This document shows, piece after piece, positions 26,901 to 35,542 of a DNA stretch of 43,014 nucleotides. Numbering within the stretch: the stretch's first letter is position 1; every line of letters starts with the position of its first letter. Source of the stretch: a virus. The stretch is taken from positions 1-43,014 of IMG/VR virus record IMGVR_UViG_3300017772_000022; one strand, given 5' to 3'. A program made the position numbers and the translations under genes. The notes beneath the pieces are model-generated. The model was not told the origin of the DNA. It did not search any database and saw only the letters and a program-made list of their open reading frames with translations.

Positions 26901-28539
26901 ACAAAGTATTGGCTGAGTGGTCACGCCAAATAAAGTTAGTTACACTGTCGCCATTATCCCTAACAACAAAGTCAGTATTATCAGCGCGTATATCCACAGT
27001 ACTTTGGTTTGTACCATCACCACGAACAAAGCCACTTGCATGTACACCATCCAGCAAATCAGCATCTAGGCCAGAGCCTGATCCGTCAGAAGTACTTGTC
27101 CACACCTGCTGCCAAGGATACCAACTACCGTTATTCCAACCTGTCCTTATAGCTATTTTGTTTCCTGTATGTGGTGTATACAGTTGTGCAATACCGTTTC
27201 CGTTTGCCTCAAAAACATTTAATACGCCGTAAGTATAAATTCCAGATATTGCAGAAGATGGATTATTTGTTCCAGTAAATGTACTACCAGAACCAACTCC
27301 ATACATTCCAGGTGCTGTCACATCCCAACTTGAAGAGCTTCCTATTTGGGTAGTACCTTTGTCATAAAAGATTGAAGACGCATGTATACCGTCAACAGTA
27401 TCAGCATCACCGACACTCACACTAAGCGTAGCATTCGCAGACCCATCCCAAGAGACAGAACCAGAAGCGTCACCAGATAAGGTTAAAGTGCGTGCTGTTG
27501 TCCACGCATCAGCATTGGGGTGGTAACCATCGTGGAAGATAATGTTAGAAGCGCCTGCTTTAAGCGTACCATCACCGTAAACTCTAAAAAGATTGTTATT
27601 ACCCCAATGCCCTAAAGAAACGTAATTGCTGTTAGAACCAGCACTAGACCAGTTAAACCCTAAATAACCACTATTTTTAGTAGAGCCTTCTTTACCAATA
27701 ACTAAAATATTTGTTTGAGTTGAAGCTAGATTAGCAGCAAGGTTTTCCTGAGAATGGACAAAAGCAGATGAAGAACTAACATCAATAGCTAACGCGGGTG
27801 AGGCAGCTACACCTGTAGTAGCTACGGTTATTGCGCCCGTCATAGTCCCGCCAGCTAAAGGCAATTTAGTAGCGATTGAATTAGTGACAGTAGTGCTAAA
27901 GTTAGCATCATCCCCTAAAGCCGCTGCTAACTCGTTAAGGGTATCTAAAGTAGAGGGTGCTGAGTCAACAAGACTAGATACTTCTGAGTCTACATACTGC
28001 TTTGTAGCGGCTCCTAATGCGGCACTAGGGTTAGCATTAAGAACTAGATTACCTGTCATAGTGCCGCCAGAACGCATTAAAGCACCTGCAGCAGTTACAT
28101 TAGCTGTATCTGTTACATCTGCACTAGCTTCAACACCGTCTAGCTTAGTTCCATCTGCAGCTATATCTCTACCGTCTACAGTACCTGTAACTGTGATATT
28201 AGCAAAAGCTGCATTCTCACCTGAAACAATAGCCTTGCTTGCAGGGTAAGTCATAAACACATCTTTAGTACCTGCAGAAAAGTTTACTGCAGATGTACCA
28301 TTAGATCCCGCTAATACAGATGTACGTGAAAGTGTGTTACCTGTATTCCAAGTAGCTAGGCCTACTTCCCACTCATCAACACCAGAAGAGGTATGAACAA
28401 TAGCATAAAAAGTCGTGTCTCCATTCGAAAGGAAAGATTGGAAGGTATCGAAAGTAGCAGCGGCACCGCCAAGACTTATGTTGCCAGTGCCTGTAGTAGT
28501 GCTAGTTTCTTTTACACGATCTTTTAAAGTAAATGCCAT
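23956..28539 (-). CDS. Large tail fibre with C-terminal S74 intramolecular chaperone
   Basis: This 1527-residue fibre begins MAFTLKDRVKETSTTTGTGN and has an N-terminal part with GGTMTGNLVL-type strands. Residues about 660-1423 carry eight repeats of a unit reading near APIFYDSDNTAYYVNPAS. The C-terminus is a peptidase S74 domain: Ser1435 and Lys1440 in SDIRFK form the expected self-cleaving dyad, followed by TISGYTYMLKD, AGLIAQEVEDVLPEAV and a trimerising coiled coil. The domain helps fold the trimeric fibre and then cuts itself off. It is read after the small capsid-associated gene and followed by assembly proteins. It is probably the main host-recognition fibre. Confidence 0.88.
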   Translation of the reverse strand: MAFTLKDRVKETSTTTGTGNISLGGAAATFDTFQSFLSNGDTTFYAIVHTSSGVDEWEVGLATWNTGNTLSRTSVLAGSNGTSAVNFSAGTKDVFMTYPASKAIVSGENAAFANITVTGTVDGRDIAADGTKLDGVEASADVTDTANVTAAGALMRSGGTMTGNLVLNANPSAALGAATKQYVDSEVSSLVDSAPSTLDTLNELAAALGDDANFSTTVTNSIATKLPLAGGTMTGAITVATTGVAASPALAIDVSSSSAFVHSQENLAANLASTQTNILVIGKEGSTKNSGYLGFNWSSAGSNSNYVSLGHWGNNNLFRVYGDGTLKAGASNIIFHDGYHPNADAWTTARTLTLSGDASGSVSWDGSANATLSVSVGDADTVDGIHASSIFYDKGTTQIGSSSSWDVTAPGMYGVGSGSTFTGTNNPSSAISGIYTYGVLNVFEANGNGIAQLYTPHTGNKIAIRTGWNNGSWYPWQQVWTSTSDGSGSGLDADLLDGVHASGFVRGDGTNQSTVDIRADNTDFVVRDNGDSVTNFIWRDHSANTLYLGTANAVITARSTINANSNSITNVNNITGTSTDIQELNVNGGTRNNTNDATVYITATSNNDWGLVVNKYNSSASEYGVDIRMGSSFSYGFRVLGAGSTVSGISSGQLFHNSSVRGPIFYDSNDTAYYTDPASTSVVNQVIATNIEFGDTAGPILSQERDQNLKLQGSAGNDVGISGYSSNGTWSLQLYGHQNGQQGFLKSNWGSWSAYADTSGNWFGTASVRAPIFYDSDNTAYYVNPASRSVMGSIDFNEIVAETSQGGRVGRNHAYNTLELQGYGGELMIGSQSTAMSINYRTCNNGTSNHTPSTWYWRAGTSTNWSAHNFGAVTSNGILTATSDARAPIFYDSGNTAYFTSPAGYSKVNALLVGNQTTHTSNTTYGLQVHHNNRYLASFRYSAVGGNYPWIVHDSYNSTGAFIIHFNGIGDKFQFTQAGDGFAASSLRAPVFYDTDNTGYYVNPASTGTALNVNGTIAINNGGSSNTHGLKFTGSNSRIWFHGYRTIEGSTDGNNLQVGEGFNYTTILNQTRSPIFYDSDNTGYYANPAATSNIYSLTTASTVVIGGNFTNNAYSSVSSTRLLFGGGNDPNNYFLGTNLENYGGNYTKLDLRWHTGIRMGAQAQYGGVRIFDSEDVGTRLFSVGEGDTNVRVSNTLYAGNYYDINNTAYYVNPAESTRLYRLYVGGTIDDTPNGTQFSNVLGAVTVGGQSGRACYFDGGGVGASVWWGNGNTPYGAIDSDQSNGLRFYYNNSSGSWSEQFRVSDGYAIAINQMRAPIFYDSNNTSYYVNPNSDSRISRLLVGDGSNYIRIGDEGEGANTSYSRIRTNSSGDLFLDAKGSQNIYLGWWSSAGSRVYSEMGAQFPVYYDRNNTAYYADLAVTSVFNQINVTTLNSTSDIRFKSDLQKIENAVDKLKTISGYTYMLKDHDDRKAGLIAQEVEDVLPEAVKGDESKKLLDYQATIALLVEAVKEQSEEIAILKSRLTKLEN
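24270..26560. repeat. Eight dispersed repeats inside the S74 fibre gene
   Basis: On the plus strand a block close to GTAGTAAGCTGTGTTGT, then TCGTAGAAGATAGG and GCACGA, recurs near 24300, 24560, 24910, 25280, 25540, 25830, 26200 and 26530. Translated, each gives the Y-Y-x-N-P-A-S element with flanking FYDSxNT. Spacing varies from about 250 to 350 bases because different inserts sit between the copies. Confidence 0.85.
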
Positions 28540-28555
28540 TTAGTGTAACCTTATA

Positions 28556-28987
28556 TTATGCAATACGAATTACTGCATTTGAAGCATCTGCTGCTGGAAA
28601 TACAACAGTAAAGTCACCTGATGTAGATGTTACCGTAGAACCAAAACTAAATACTGCAACAGCTTTATTTGATTGTGAGGAATTGTATATTAACGCCCCT
28701 GCCGCTGAAATAGTTAAGTTCGTAAATACTTCATCTGCAAAGTCAACAAAGGCTGTTGAACCTGATAGTGTAATAACTGCAGAGCCAAGTGCCTGACCCG
28801 CCGCTGTGTAGTTAGTTCCTGTAGCTTCATCAGAACCTAAGTCAGAGTAATTAGTAGTAGCTGCACCATACGAACCTGTAGGTGAAACTTTAATTAGAGC
28901 TATTTTTAAAGTATCTGTATCTAAATCGTGAACACCGCCAAGTAGCTCTTGCTTAAACGTGTTGCACATTGCTGTAGTAATTGCCAT
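28556..28987 (-). CDS. Virion structural protein following the capsid gene
   Basis: This 143-residue protein reads MAITTAMCNTFKQELLGGVH, DTLKIALIKVSPTGSYGAAT, NYTAAGQALGSAVITLSG and ends TVVFPAADASNAVIRIA. It is entirely beta-rich after a short helix. This type follows capsid genes in many marine podoviruses and is likely a decoration, neck or tail component, though its exact place is not known to me. An aagga site lies before the ATG. It is read after the MCP terminator, so it probably depends on read-through. Confidence 0.7.
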   Translation of the reverse strand: MAITTAMCNTFKQELLGGVHDLDTDTLKIALIKVSPTGSYGAATTNYSDLGSDEATGTNYTAAGQALGSAVITLSGSTAFVDFADEVFTNLTISAAGALIYNSSQSNKAVAVFSFGSTVTSTSGDFTVVFPAADASNAVIRIA

Positions 28988-29012
28988 TTGAAGGTATCCT
29001 TTATATGCAAAG

Positions 29013-29044
29013 AAAGGTAGGCCACAGTTAAGCAGCCTACCTTT
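29013..29044 (-). terminator. Strong intrinsic terminator after the major capsid gene
   Basis: AAAGGTAGGC (29013-29022) pairs over ten bases with GCCTACCTTT (29035-29044) around a 12-base loop. Read on the minus strand the stem ends in TTTCTTTG. It lies 12 bases beyond the capsid stop and before the next structural gene, so it would reduce expression downstream relative to the capsid protein. Confidence 0.8.
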
Positions 29045-29056
29045 ATAGGTGTATTA

Positions 29057-30154
29057 TCAGGCGATATTATATTTCGCTGATACCAGAGCTTCTGGACGTA
29101 AAATTTTACGACCATAAAGATGCATACCACGTACAATATCTGCGAATGAGTCTGGGTCACGATAAGTCTCAGTTTTGTTGATCTGCTCTGCAGATGCAAC
29201 GGCTGAGTCATGTCCAGCACAGATAACACCATAGTTAGCGTTCTGGTTTGCAGAACCTGAAGTTCCTGCACCAGTACCAACTGCTGGCAAGTTTGAAGTT
29301 ACGTAAACGCGGAAGCCATGAAAGTTATTCAGAACCATACCGTTCTGTAACCCTGAACCACCAAAGTCTGCATTCAACAAACGTGAGTCTTCATCACGTA
29401 AGATTTCCATCATTACGGGATCAATGACCAACCAGCGACCTTGTGAGTCAACTTGCTGTTGATCCAACAAACGTGCCATACGCGATACAATCATCGCAGG
29501 AGACACAGTTGCTGTTGGCAATGCTGTAGCGCCAGAAAGACGTGCAGCTACTGGGATTGAATGATCGCCAGCAGAAGTTGTAGTGATGTTACCAAAGTCA
29601 CCTTTTTTCAGCTTGTTAGCTGCGAGCAATTCGTCGCCACCAGCCGTTGAGTTAGCTTTAGTTCCATTGACAACGTTGTTTACAGTGTCAGCAGATTCAC
29701 CTTCCAAGATGTTGCCAGTTGCACCAGCAGCAGGTGTTTGTTTATAACCTGCCATGTAACCTAGTACATCTTTGTCAAACTGGTCAGCCAAACGATAGGC
29801 TGCACGATCTGATGCAAGACTTTGGAAATTGACGTGGGAGTGCGCGTCCTCAATATCATCGACCTTGAAGGCAAAATAATTGGCTTTGTCGATATTAAGG
29901 CTAAAGTCGGAGTCAATTAAATTTTGTGCGGCAACAGTTGTACCACGCAGATAAGGCTTAACTTCTACTTCAGGTTCTTTAACGATTTTCACGCTATCGC
30001 CCATGTTGGCAATCTCGCCAAAATAGTCGTTGTTAGTAATTGCTTCACAGATAGCAGACTTGCGGAATGCAAGTTGTACCTGTTTGCTGTAGATTACTGG
30101 TGACCAAACCCCATTGGGAAGGTTACCATATCCACTCGCTGATCCAAATGCCAT
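29057..30154 (-). CDS. Major capsid protein
   Basis: This 365-residue protein begins MAFGSASGYGNLPNGVWSPV, then IYSKQVQLAFRKSAICEAIT. It contains the stretch MGDSVKIVKEPEVEVKPYLRG followed by DYDxVDDI-like FAFKVDDIEDAHSHVNF, and later VARLSGATALPTATVSPAMIV and WLVIDPVMMEILRDED. These elements are typical of HK97-fold coat proteins of podoviruses of this group. Position after the scaffold gene agrees. A strong aaaggaa site lies before the ATG. A separate promoter and terminator bracket the gene, which fits the need for hundreds of copies per virion. Confidence 0.88.
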   Translation of the reverse strand: MAFGSASGYGNLPNGVWSPVIYSKQVQLAFRKSAICEAITNNDYFGEIANMGDSVKIVKEPEVEVKPYLRGTTVAAQNLIDSDFSLNIDKANYFAFKVDDIEDAHSHVNFQSLASDRAAYRLADQFDKDVLGYMAGYKQTPAAGATGNILEGESADTVNNVVNGTKANSTAGGDELLAANKLKKGDFGNITTTSAGDHSIPVAARLSGATALPTATVSPAMIVSRMARLLDQQQVDSQGRWLVIDPVMMEILRDEDSRLLNADFGGSGLQNGMVLNNFHGFRVYVTSNLPAVGTGAGTSGSANQNANYGVICAGHDSAVASAEQINKTETYRDPDSFADIVRGMHLYGRKILRPEALVSAKYNIA

Positions 30155-30329
30155 TGTTTATTCCTTTCGCATTATTGGTTCCAAGATACAAACTAAAACA
30201 ATTTCAAGTTTAGAGGCTAATATAATGGGTGCATCAATTACAAGAATGGCCTTTCTTGTATATAATGGGCCAATAGTGACTAGGTAGTTCCGTAAGAGTA
30301 TTGCTGTTTGTGAATAGTAAAGTTTAATT

Positions 30330-30372
30330 TAGTATAGAATAGGTTGCTATTTAATAGGGCTACCCTATACTA
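30330..30372 (-). other. Stem-loop in the capsid mRNA leader
   Basis: TAGTATAG (30330-30337) pairs with CTATACTA (30365-30372). The GGT and ACC next to it can extend the stem after a small bulge. A second small hairpin, CAAGAA with TTCTTG, lies near 30245. There is no T-run, so these are unlikely terminators; they may stabilise the capsid mRNA. The rest of 30155-30385 holds no gene that I can see. Confidence 0.5.
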
Positions 30373-30385
30373 AAGGATTGTACAT

Positions 30386-30416
30386 ATAGTTATACCATAG
30401 TATTTCTATATGTCAA
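30386..30416 (-). promoter_or_regulatory. Promoter upstream of the major capsid gene
   Basis: On the minus strand TTGACA (30411-30416) is followed after exactly 16 bases by TATAAC (30389-30394) and TAT, with TG at the extended -10 position. It is an almost ideal sigma-70 type site. The same layout occurs at 41831-41861 and 42038-42068. Transcription would start near 30379 and give a leader of about 225 bases before the capsid ATG. Confidence 0.75.
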
Positions 30417-30420
30417 TAGC

Positions 30421-31296
30421 TTAACGAGCATTTCCTGATATATCATAGATAAATTTTCCAGTACGGATAGATTCCATAATATCATCAGCGTATTTCTCGT
30501 ATTCTTGCGAAGACATTTTATTTACCTGAGATTCTTTTAGGTAGTTACTTGTCTCATCAGTTTCAGGGCGAGTACGTGTAGATTTAGTTTCTACTGATTT
30601 CGCCGCATCTTTGTTAGTAGTTTTACTTTTAGCTTTTGTAATGCCTCTATCACTTTTGTATAAGTCGATAGCACGAGAAGCTGAACGAGCATCTTCAGTG
30701 TTTTCATACAGAGCATCCTGAACCCACTTAGGCTGCTCTTCAGCCCACTCATGGAAATCATCGCTGTCACGTATGTCACCAAAGTCTGGGTGTATTCGCA
30801 TAAGTTCTGCTTCAGCCTTTTCACGTGTGGCCTCATATCGCATTTCATCAATAGCTTTAACACGATCTTCTAAATCCTTTGATTGTTCTCTTGCCTTTTT
30901 AATTGCAATAGTTTCTACGATAGCTGCTACATCAGGGTATTCTGCTGCCCACTTGTCTAAGTCTTCATCGCTAGTAGGTAGTTTAATTCCTTGTGCTGCA
31001 GATTCGCTAAGTTGTTCTTCTAGTTTTTTAATTCGATCTTCGTAACCACGTTCTTTTTCTTGAGTATGCCTACGCAAATCACCATAACGTTTTTTAAAAC
31101 TACGCTCTTCTGCTGTTTCAGGTACTTGCTCTTCTTTTTGAACTTCCTGTTCTTTTACAGACTCATCTTGTTCGTCCATTAATTTTTGTAGTTCTTCTTC
31201 TTCTATCTTTCGTTTATCTTCGTTTGAGTACTTGCGATTTGCAAATGCTACTTTTTTTGGCGTTTCCATTTCGCCAGCCATTACCGTATCGTTCAT
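30421..31296 (-). CDS. Capsid scaffold protein
   Basis: This 291-residue protein is very charged and mostly helical. Residues 20-100 are Glu/Lys/Gln-rich (KRKIEEEELQKLMDEQ, RGYEDRIKKLEEQL). A central part (LPTSDEDLDKWAAEYP, then KAIDEMRYEATREKAEAEL, HPDFGDIRDSDDFHEW) is conserved-looking in podovirus scaffolds. The C-terminus is basic to neutral and ends KFIYDISGNAR, a possible capsid-binding tail. It sits between the virion gene cluster with portal and the capsid gene, the normal place for a scaffold. There is no protease motif. Confidence 0.8.
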   Translation of the reverse strand: MNDTVMAGEMETPKKVAFANRKYSNEDKRKIEEEELQKLMDEQDESVKEQEVQKEEQVPETAEERSFKKRYGDLRRHTQEKERGYEDRIKKLEEQLSESAAQGIKLPTSDEDLDKWAAEYPDVAAIVETIAIKKAREQSKDLEDRVKAIDEMRYEATREKAEAELMRIHPDFGDIRDSDDFHEWAEEQPKWVQDALYENTEDARSASRAIDLYKSDRGITKAKSKTTNKDAAKSVETKSTRTRPETDETSNYLKESQVNKMSSQEYEKYADDIMESIRTGKFIYDISGNAR

Positions 31297-31374
31297 TTAA
31301 TTACTTTCTTTTCTGGGGCCACCGTAGCCTAGTGTTGTTGTTAGGGGGATGAGTAGCCAGACAAATATAGCAGA

Positions 31375-33261
31375 TTACTTACGTGCCGCTAAACCACGTT
31401 TCTTTTTAGGCATACCACCTTTTGCTAAACCTGATATACCGTATGCTTTATCTAACTCTGCACCACCTGTTTTTTGTGTAGGTGATAAGTTAGCTGTTTT
31501 TGTTTTAGCTTCTTTAGTTGCTTGTTTTGCAGCCTGTTTTGGAGTAGGTTTTGGTGGTGGTGGGGAGCTATCATTATCGTTACTACTACTGCCTTGACTT
31601 ACAGGAGCAGATGTTGTTGTAGCTCCTGCACGACTTTGTGGTTTAGGTGAAGGTGGGGATGTAGAAGAAGAAGACTGTATTCCAGATTCTCTAGGAGTAT
31701 TTCCATCTACTTCCATAGTTGTCCCAACTAAAGGAGCAGTAACCTGTGTACCTGTAATTGCATTTTTAACTACGTCAAGTACACTTTGAGCAGACTGTGC
31801 TTGTATGTCTGCAAGTTGTTGTTTAGCTTGATTACCTGCCACAGACGTTACTAAAGGCAACGTAGATCCACTACTTGATAGCATACCCGCACGAGAGAAT
31901 TGATCTAGGGCAGAACCACCTACTGTTTGAGGAGCAGAAACAGGTATTGCTCGCGACGTAGATGTGTCTGCAATACCTAGTGCTGGTGAGGCACCATATA
32001 GTGTAGGTGTTACAGGGTCAATTTGAGATTGTACTGCAGGAGCAGGTCCTTGCGATCTATCAAACGAAGCTTCTTGATTTGTAAGAGCCGTAGTACCTGC
32101 AGTTGCTTGTCTATCAAAAGAAGCTTCTTGTTTCTTTTTAGCTATATAATCATACGCATCAATAAAATCGTTATCTGCAGTAGGAAGCATGTCTGAAGGT
32201 TTTAAGTTATATACAGTTTTTGATTCTTTAGTTGCATCTTCTTTATCTAAATCTGGATTGCCAGTTGTTGTTGTTGTAGTGTCTGCGGAAGAGACAGTAG
32301 CAGCCGCAGTCGTAGCTGTTTTAACTTGCTCATCATTAAGACCTAGCGCACCCTTTACCGTACCTATAATTTTACCAAGTATAGATGTGTTTTCTTTTTC
32401 ACCTTTACCCATTAACTTATCTTTAGCAGCACGTAAGGCAGCTACCTGACCTACTACGTCAGTCTTTTTAGCCTGCTCAATTCTTTCATCGATTGTAGAA
32501 AGTATTTGCTTTTTATTAAACTTATTACCTGCGTACACTGCAGCGCCAATTAAGGGTCCACCTAATGCACTAGCAATACCTGCAACAATAGTAGGTGTAG
32601 AACCCGTAAACTTATCTAGTTCTTTAATATACATATCTAGTGGGGCGTCTTTCCAACTACCCGCTTCTACAAATGGATTCTTAGGTGTAGGTCCATCTGA
32701 GCTACTACCATCACCACCCTGACGTGGTGCTACAGGTTGGGGCACAACTACTTGACCTGTAAATAATACATAACCATCAGGTATGGTGTCAAGAGGTTTA
32801 TCGCCTTGGAACCTAATATTTATTTTATTACCTGCTGCATTAACGTATACTTTAGTTTCAATAGGAACGTCTGCAGGAGATACAGGCCACTGAATACCCC
32901 CAATAGCAAAGTTATTTTCTTCACTATCATCTTCGCCTTCTACGATAATTAAGTCAGCCATACCAAAGGGTAAGTCATCAGGCATAGTAGCTTCATCAGA
33001 ATTACCCATCTGACCCATAGCTTCCATTTCTTTTAAACCCATCTTAGCCATCTGACGCATTTGCATAAGTTTTTCAAGACCTAAATACCTAACTACATCT
33101 GCAGGAAATATAAACTCACCTTCGCTAATGTTAGCTGGAATATCATCACGAACTTCTTTACGTGTACTTCCAGATGGAACCTCGTTACCAGATACTTCAT
33201 CTACCATACCTCCTTCATCTTTTAGTCCACCGTCTTCAAAGAAACTCATTTGATCTTTCAT
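31375..33261 (-). CDS. Putative virion protein with N-terminal conserved domain (628 residues)
   Basis: The N-terminus reads MSFFEDGGLKDEGGMVDEV, then ISEGEFIFPADVVRYLG and LMQMRQMAKMGLKEMEAMG, a block I associate with marine podovirus portal-scaffold clusters. Residues about 215-250 include a small hydrophobic stretch (IVAGIASALGGPLIGAAVYAG). The remainder is a low-complexity Ser/Thr/Pro/Ala-rich linker, and the end is the basic tag AKGGMPKKKRGLAARK. It overlaps the end of the previous gene (ATGA). It may be an internal or assembly protein; no catalytic motif is visible. Confidence 0.6.
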   Translation of the reverse strand: MKDQMSFFEDGGLKDEGGMVDEVSGNEVPSGSTRKEVRDDIPANISEGEFIFPADVVRYLGLEKLMQMRQMAKMGLKEMEAMGQMGNSDEATMPDDLPFGMADLIIVEGEDDSEENNFAIGGIQWPVSPADVPIETKVYVNAAGNKINIRFQGDKPLDTIPDGYVLFTGQVVVPQPVAPRQGGDGSSSDGPTPKNPFVEAGSWKDAPLDMYIKELDKFTGSTPTIVAGIASALGGPLIGAAVYAGNKFNKKQILSTIDERIEQAKKTDVVGQVAALRAAKDKLMGKGEKENTSILGKIIGTVKGALGLNDEQVKTATTAAATVSSADTTTTTTGNPDLDKEDATKESKTVYNLKPSDMLPTADNDFIDAYDYIAKKKQEASFDRQATAGTTALTNQEASFDRSQGPAPAVQSQIDPVTPTLYGASPALGIADTSTSRAIPVSAPQTVGGSALDQFSRAGMLSSSGSTLPLVTSVAGNQAKQQLADIQAQSAQSVLDVVKNAITGTQVTAPLVGTTMEVDGNTPRESGIQSSSSTSPPSPKPQSRAGATTTSAPVSQGSSSNDNDSSPPPPKPTPKQAAKQATKEAKTKTANLSPTQKTGGAELDKAYGISGLAKGGMPKKKRGLAARK

Positions 33262-33467
33262 TTTAAAACCTCATCCTTTAATAGTTTTAATCTACGTAAT
33301 TGATTTATTGCACCCTGCGCTCTATGCACAATAGTAATACTATCTGTTTGTTCCATTATTCTGTGTTGTTCAGTAATAAGATAGTCAAAATATTCCTCTA
33401 ACGCATTAGCCTGTTGGGGGTTGCCCAGCGTTGGCTTGAGGCGGTTGAGCAGTTGGTCCTTGTTCAT
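33258..33467 (-). CDS. Small hypothetical protein overlapping the portal gene
   Basis: This is a 69-residue helical protein (MNKDQLLNRLKPTLGNPQQA, then ALEEYFDYLITEQHRIMEQ, AQGAINQLRRLKLLKDEVLK). I start it at the ATG at 33467, because the GTG six bases upstream is weaker. Its first 62 bases overlap the portal C-terminal coding region in another frame, which is unusual for this genome. It resembles small proteins found after podovirus portals. Its role may be in capsid assembly. Confidence 0.6.
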   Translation of the reverse strand: MNKDQLLNRLKPTLGNPQQANALEEYFDYLITEQHRIMEQTDSITIVHRAQGAINQLRRLKLLKDEVLK

Positions 33468-35529
33468 TTCCACTAAATCCTTGTTCTTGAGGTGTAGGTA
33501 CTTGACCTGTTCCTATGTTACCACCCCCTGCTCCTGTAGGATCTAAAGGGTTGGCTCCCTGTTGTTGTTGCTCTTGGGCTGGGGCCGCAAAGCCTTTCAT
33601 AAGCTCTGCTTGTATTGCTGCCTCATCCATATTGTTAGTTACTTTATCTGGATCTAGCTCCATTGATTTAGCTATTTCTCTGATAATATATTGGAACTTA
33701 GCATACGGTGCTAGTGAAGGATTAGATGCTACTTGTAAAAACTGCATTAAGCGTTGGCTACGTACTTCGTTAGCCATAAGGCTTTCTGTACCACGAGCCT
33801 TAACTTCTAAGTCTCCACGCAACTCAGGATCATAGCTAAACTGCATGTTAAAACTAAACAATCCCTCACCTAATGGGCGAAGTAAGTAATCATCAATGTT
33901 TTTAATTACTGTTTTTATACCGCCTTGTGCGGCACCCATAAGCATAGAAATGCCAGAAGCAGTACGACCCACACCACTGACCCCTGTTTGACCATGAGCG
34001 AAAGATGGAAATCCAGTTGACTCATCTGCTAATACCCTTGCTTTATCAAATAGCTGTAGGTTTTCCCCTGCAACATTGGGGAACTTAGTTCCAAATACTG
34101 CTTGTCCTGGGGCACCACCTTGGCGTCTAAACACTTTCCCAGGATATACTGATAAGTCTTGGCCTGGAACTAAGTTAGTTTCATCTACTTCAATCAATAG
34201 GTTACCAGATAATACAGCATTGTCAACTGCCATTCGCATAAAACCATTCATTAAAGTTTGCGTATCATCCATATTTTCCGCTAGACCTACACCAAAGAAA
34301 CCGTATGGGTTTAGTTCATACGGAGAGGCGTGATACGGAATCTTAGCAGGTTTGAAAGGGTTAAGTACCATGCGAAGTAGTTTGCCATTACAGATCCAGA
34401 CGTTTGCTTGTAATTCATCAAAGCCAGATAATTCACTAGGAATATCTACGCCTTGCTCTTCTAGTAGCTCTACGTCTACCATACCCCAATATTCTAATAC
34501 TTCAAAACGATCAATACCATGTTCAGGTGCGAAGTCAGCTAAGTCATGTTCCCAATTTTTTCGTGTGTAATCTTCACCATAACCAATAGCTTCATCAATT
34601 AAAGAGGCTCTAAAGTAAGGACGTTTCTTAAGGGCACGTAGTTGTGTACGTGATAGTTTATGTCGTTCAATAACATACTGAGCTTCATCCATGTTATTTG
34701 CATCTGGATCTGGGTAAAAGTTCCATACAGATACATGAGATACCTGTGGTACTGTTTTAATCATAGGGGAGTACTCACCCTCTTCGTTCCAGTTAGCGTA
34801 CTCTTTATCTACAGCAAATGGACCTTTCATAACACCAGTACCAAATAATGCCATTTCAAATACTGTACTGCGTAAATGTTTACCTGCACTCGACTCATCT
34901 AACTGGTCATGTATTTTCTTTTGCATTTTCTTAGCTGCAATCATAGCTGGGCTAAATGTAATTGCAGATGGCGTAAGTCCTGTAGTACCTTTTAAGTTAT
35001 CTATCTCTGAAAGTTTATCTTTTAGTGGGCCAAGACTTTCCATAAGAGTTTTTTCTGTCGCACCCTTAACCCACTCTTTACCATCTCCCTTATAACCATA
35101 AGGAGACACAACTTCATCCTTTGTATCTTTACGTAGTTGTTCTGGTTCTTTAGGATCAAAGCTAACATCCGCTACAACACCGTCTGGTAGCTCTGTAGGA
35201 TCTACGCTTAATGGAAATCTATTATTAGCAAATAGTACATCAATCATTTGTCCATAAGCAGCTAATGTTTTTGTTTTAGTTACTTTAATAAATACACGAG
35301 ATTTTTCAGCTTCTGTAAATTGAACATCAGAACTATATAGTCCCCTATAGTTTCTGTAAGATTTAAGCCAACGTTGTTCGTCTTGCTCACGATAATCTTC
35401 AGAACGTTTATATCTTTCCATAATAAATGGAATTATTTTAGCTGCATCAGAATCTTCAACATCAGAGTTTTCTGTGTCTTCAAGGGCAATCGAATCGTCC
35501 TCAATAAAAATTTCATCAATATCTGACAT
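33406..35529 (-). CDS. Portal protein
   Basis: This 707-residue protein forms the dodecameric DNA gate. The N-terminus is acidic (MSDIDEIFIEDDSIALEDT), followed by IIPFIMERYKRSEDYREQDEQRW, RVFIKVTKTKTLAAYGQMID, VSVWNFYPDPDANNMDEAQYV and PYGFFGVGLAENMDDTQTLM, all typical of large podovirus portals. The C-terminus is Gln/Pro/Gly-rich. The ATG at 35529 follows aaggaaag at the right distance; a TTG 24 bases upstream gives a longer but unlikely product. It directly follows the large terminase gene with a 13-base gap. Confidence 0.88.
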   Translation of the reverse strand: MSDIDEIFIEDDSIALEDTENSDVEDSDAAKIIPFIMERYKRSEDYREQDEQRWLKSYRNYRGLYSSDVQFTEAEKSRVFIKVTKTKTLAAYGQMIDVLFANNRFPLSVDPTELPDGVVADVSFDPKEPEQLRKDTKDEVVSPYGYKGDGKEWVKGATEKTLMESLGPLKDKLSEIDNLKGTTGLTPSAITFSPAMIAAKKMQKKIHDQLDESSAGKHLRSTVFEMALFGTGVMKGPFAVDKEYANWNEEGEYSPMIKTVPQVSHVSVWNFYPDPDANNMDEAQYVIERHKLSRTQLRALKKRPYFRASLIDEAIGYGEDYTRKNWEHDLADFAPEHGIDRFEVLEYWGMVDVELLEEQGVDIPSELSGFDELQANVWICNGKLLRMVLNPFKPAKIPYHASPYELNPYGFFGVGLAENMDDTQTLMNGFMRMAVDNAVLSGNLLIEVDETNLVPGQDLSVYPGKVFRRQGGAPGQAVFGTKFPNVAGENLQLFDKARVLADESTGFPSFAHGQTGVSGVGRTASGISMLMGAAQGGIKTVIKNIDDYLLRPLGEGLFSFNMQFSYDPELRGDLEVKARGTESLMANEVRSQRLMQFLQVASNPSLAPYAKFQYIIREIAKSMELDPDKVTNNMDEAAIQAELMKGFAAPAQEQQQQGANPLDPTGAGGGNIGTGQVPTPQEQGFSGNEQGPTAQPPQANAGQPPTG

Positions 35530-35542
35530 ATAGTTTCTTTCC

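Noticed and set aside
20800-28539. Diversity-generating retroelement acting on fibre genes
   Set aside because: No reverse transcriptase is encoded in the window and no adenine-biased template/variable repeat pair was seen.
30330-30372. Stem-loop upstream of the capsid gene as a terminator
   Set aside because: No T-run follows on either strand and it lies downstream of a promoter, so a leader structure is more likely.
12446-31296. Long open frames on the plus strand opposite the structural genes
   Set aside because: They lack ribosome sites, have low-complexity translations and mirror the repetitive minus-strand genes, so they are shadows.
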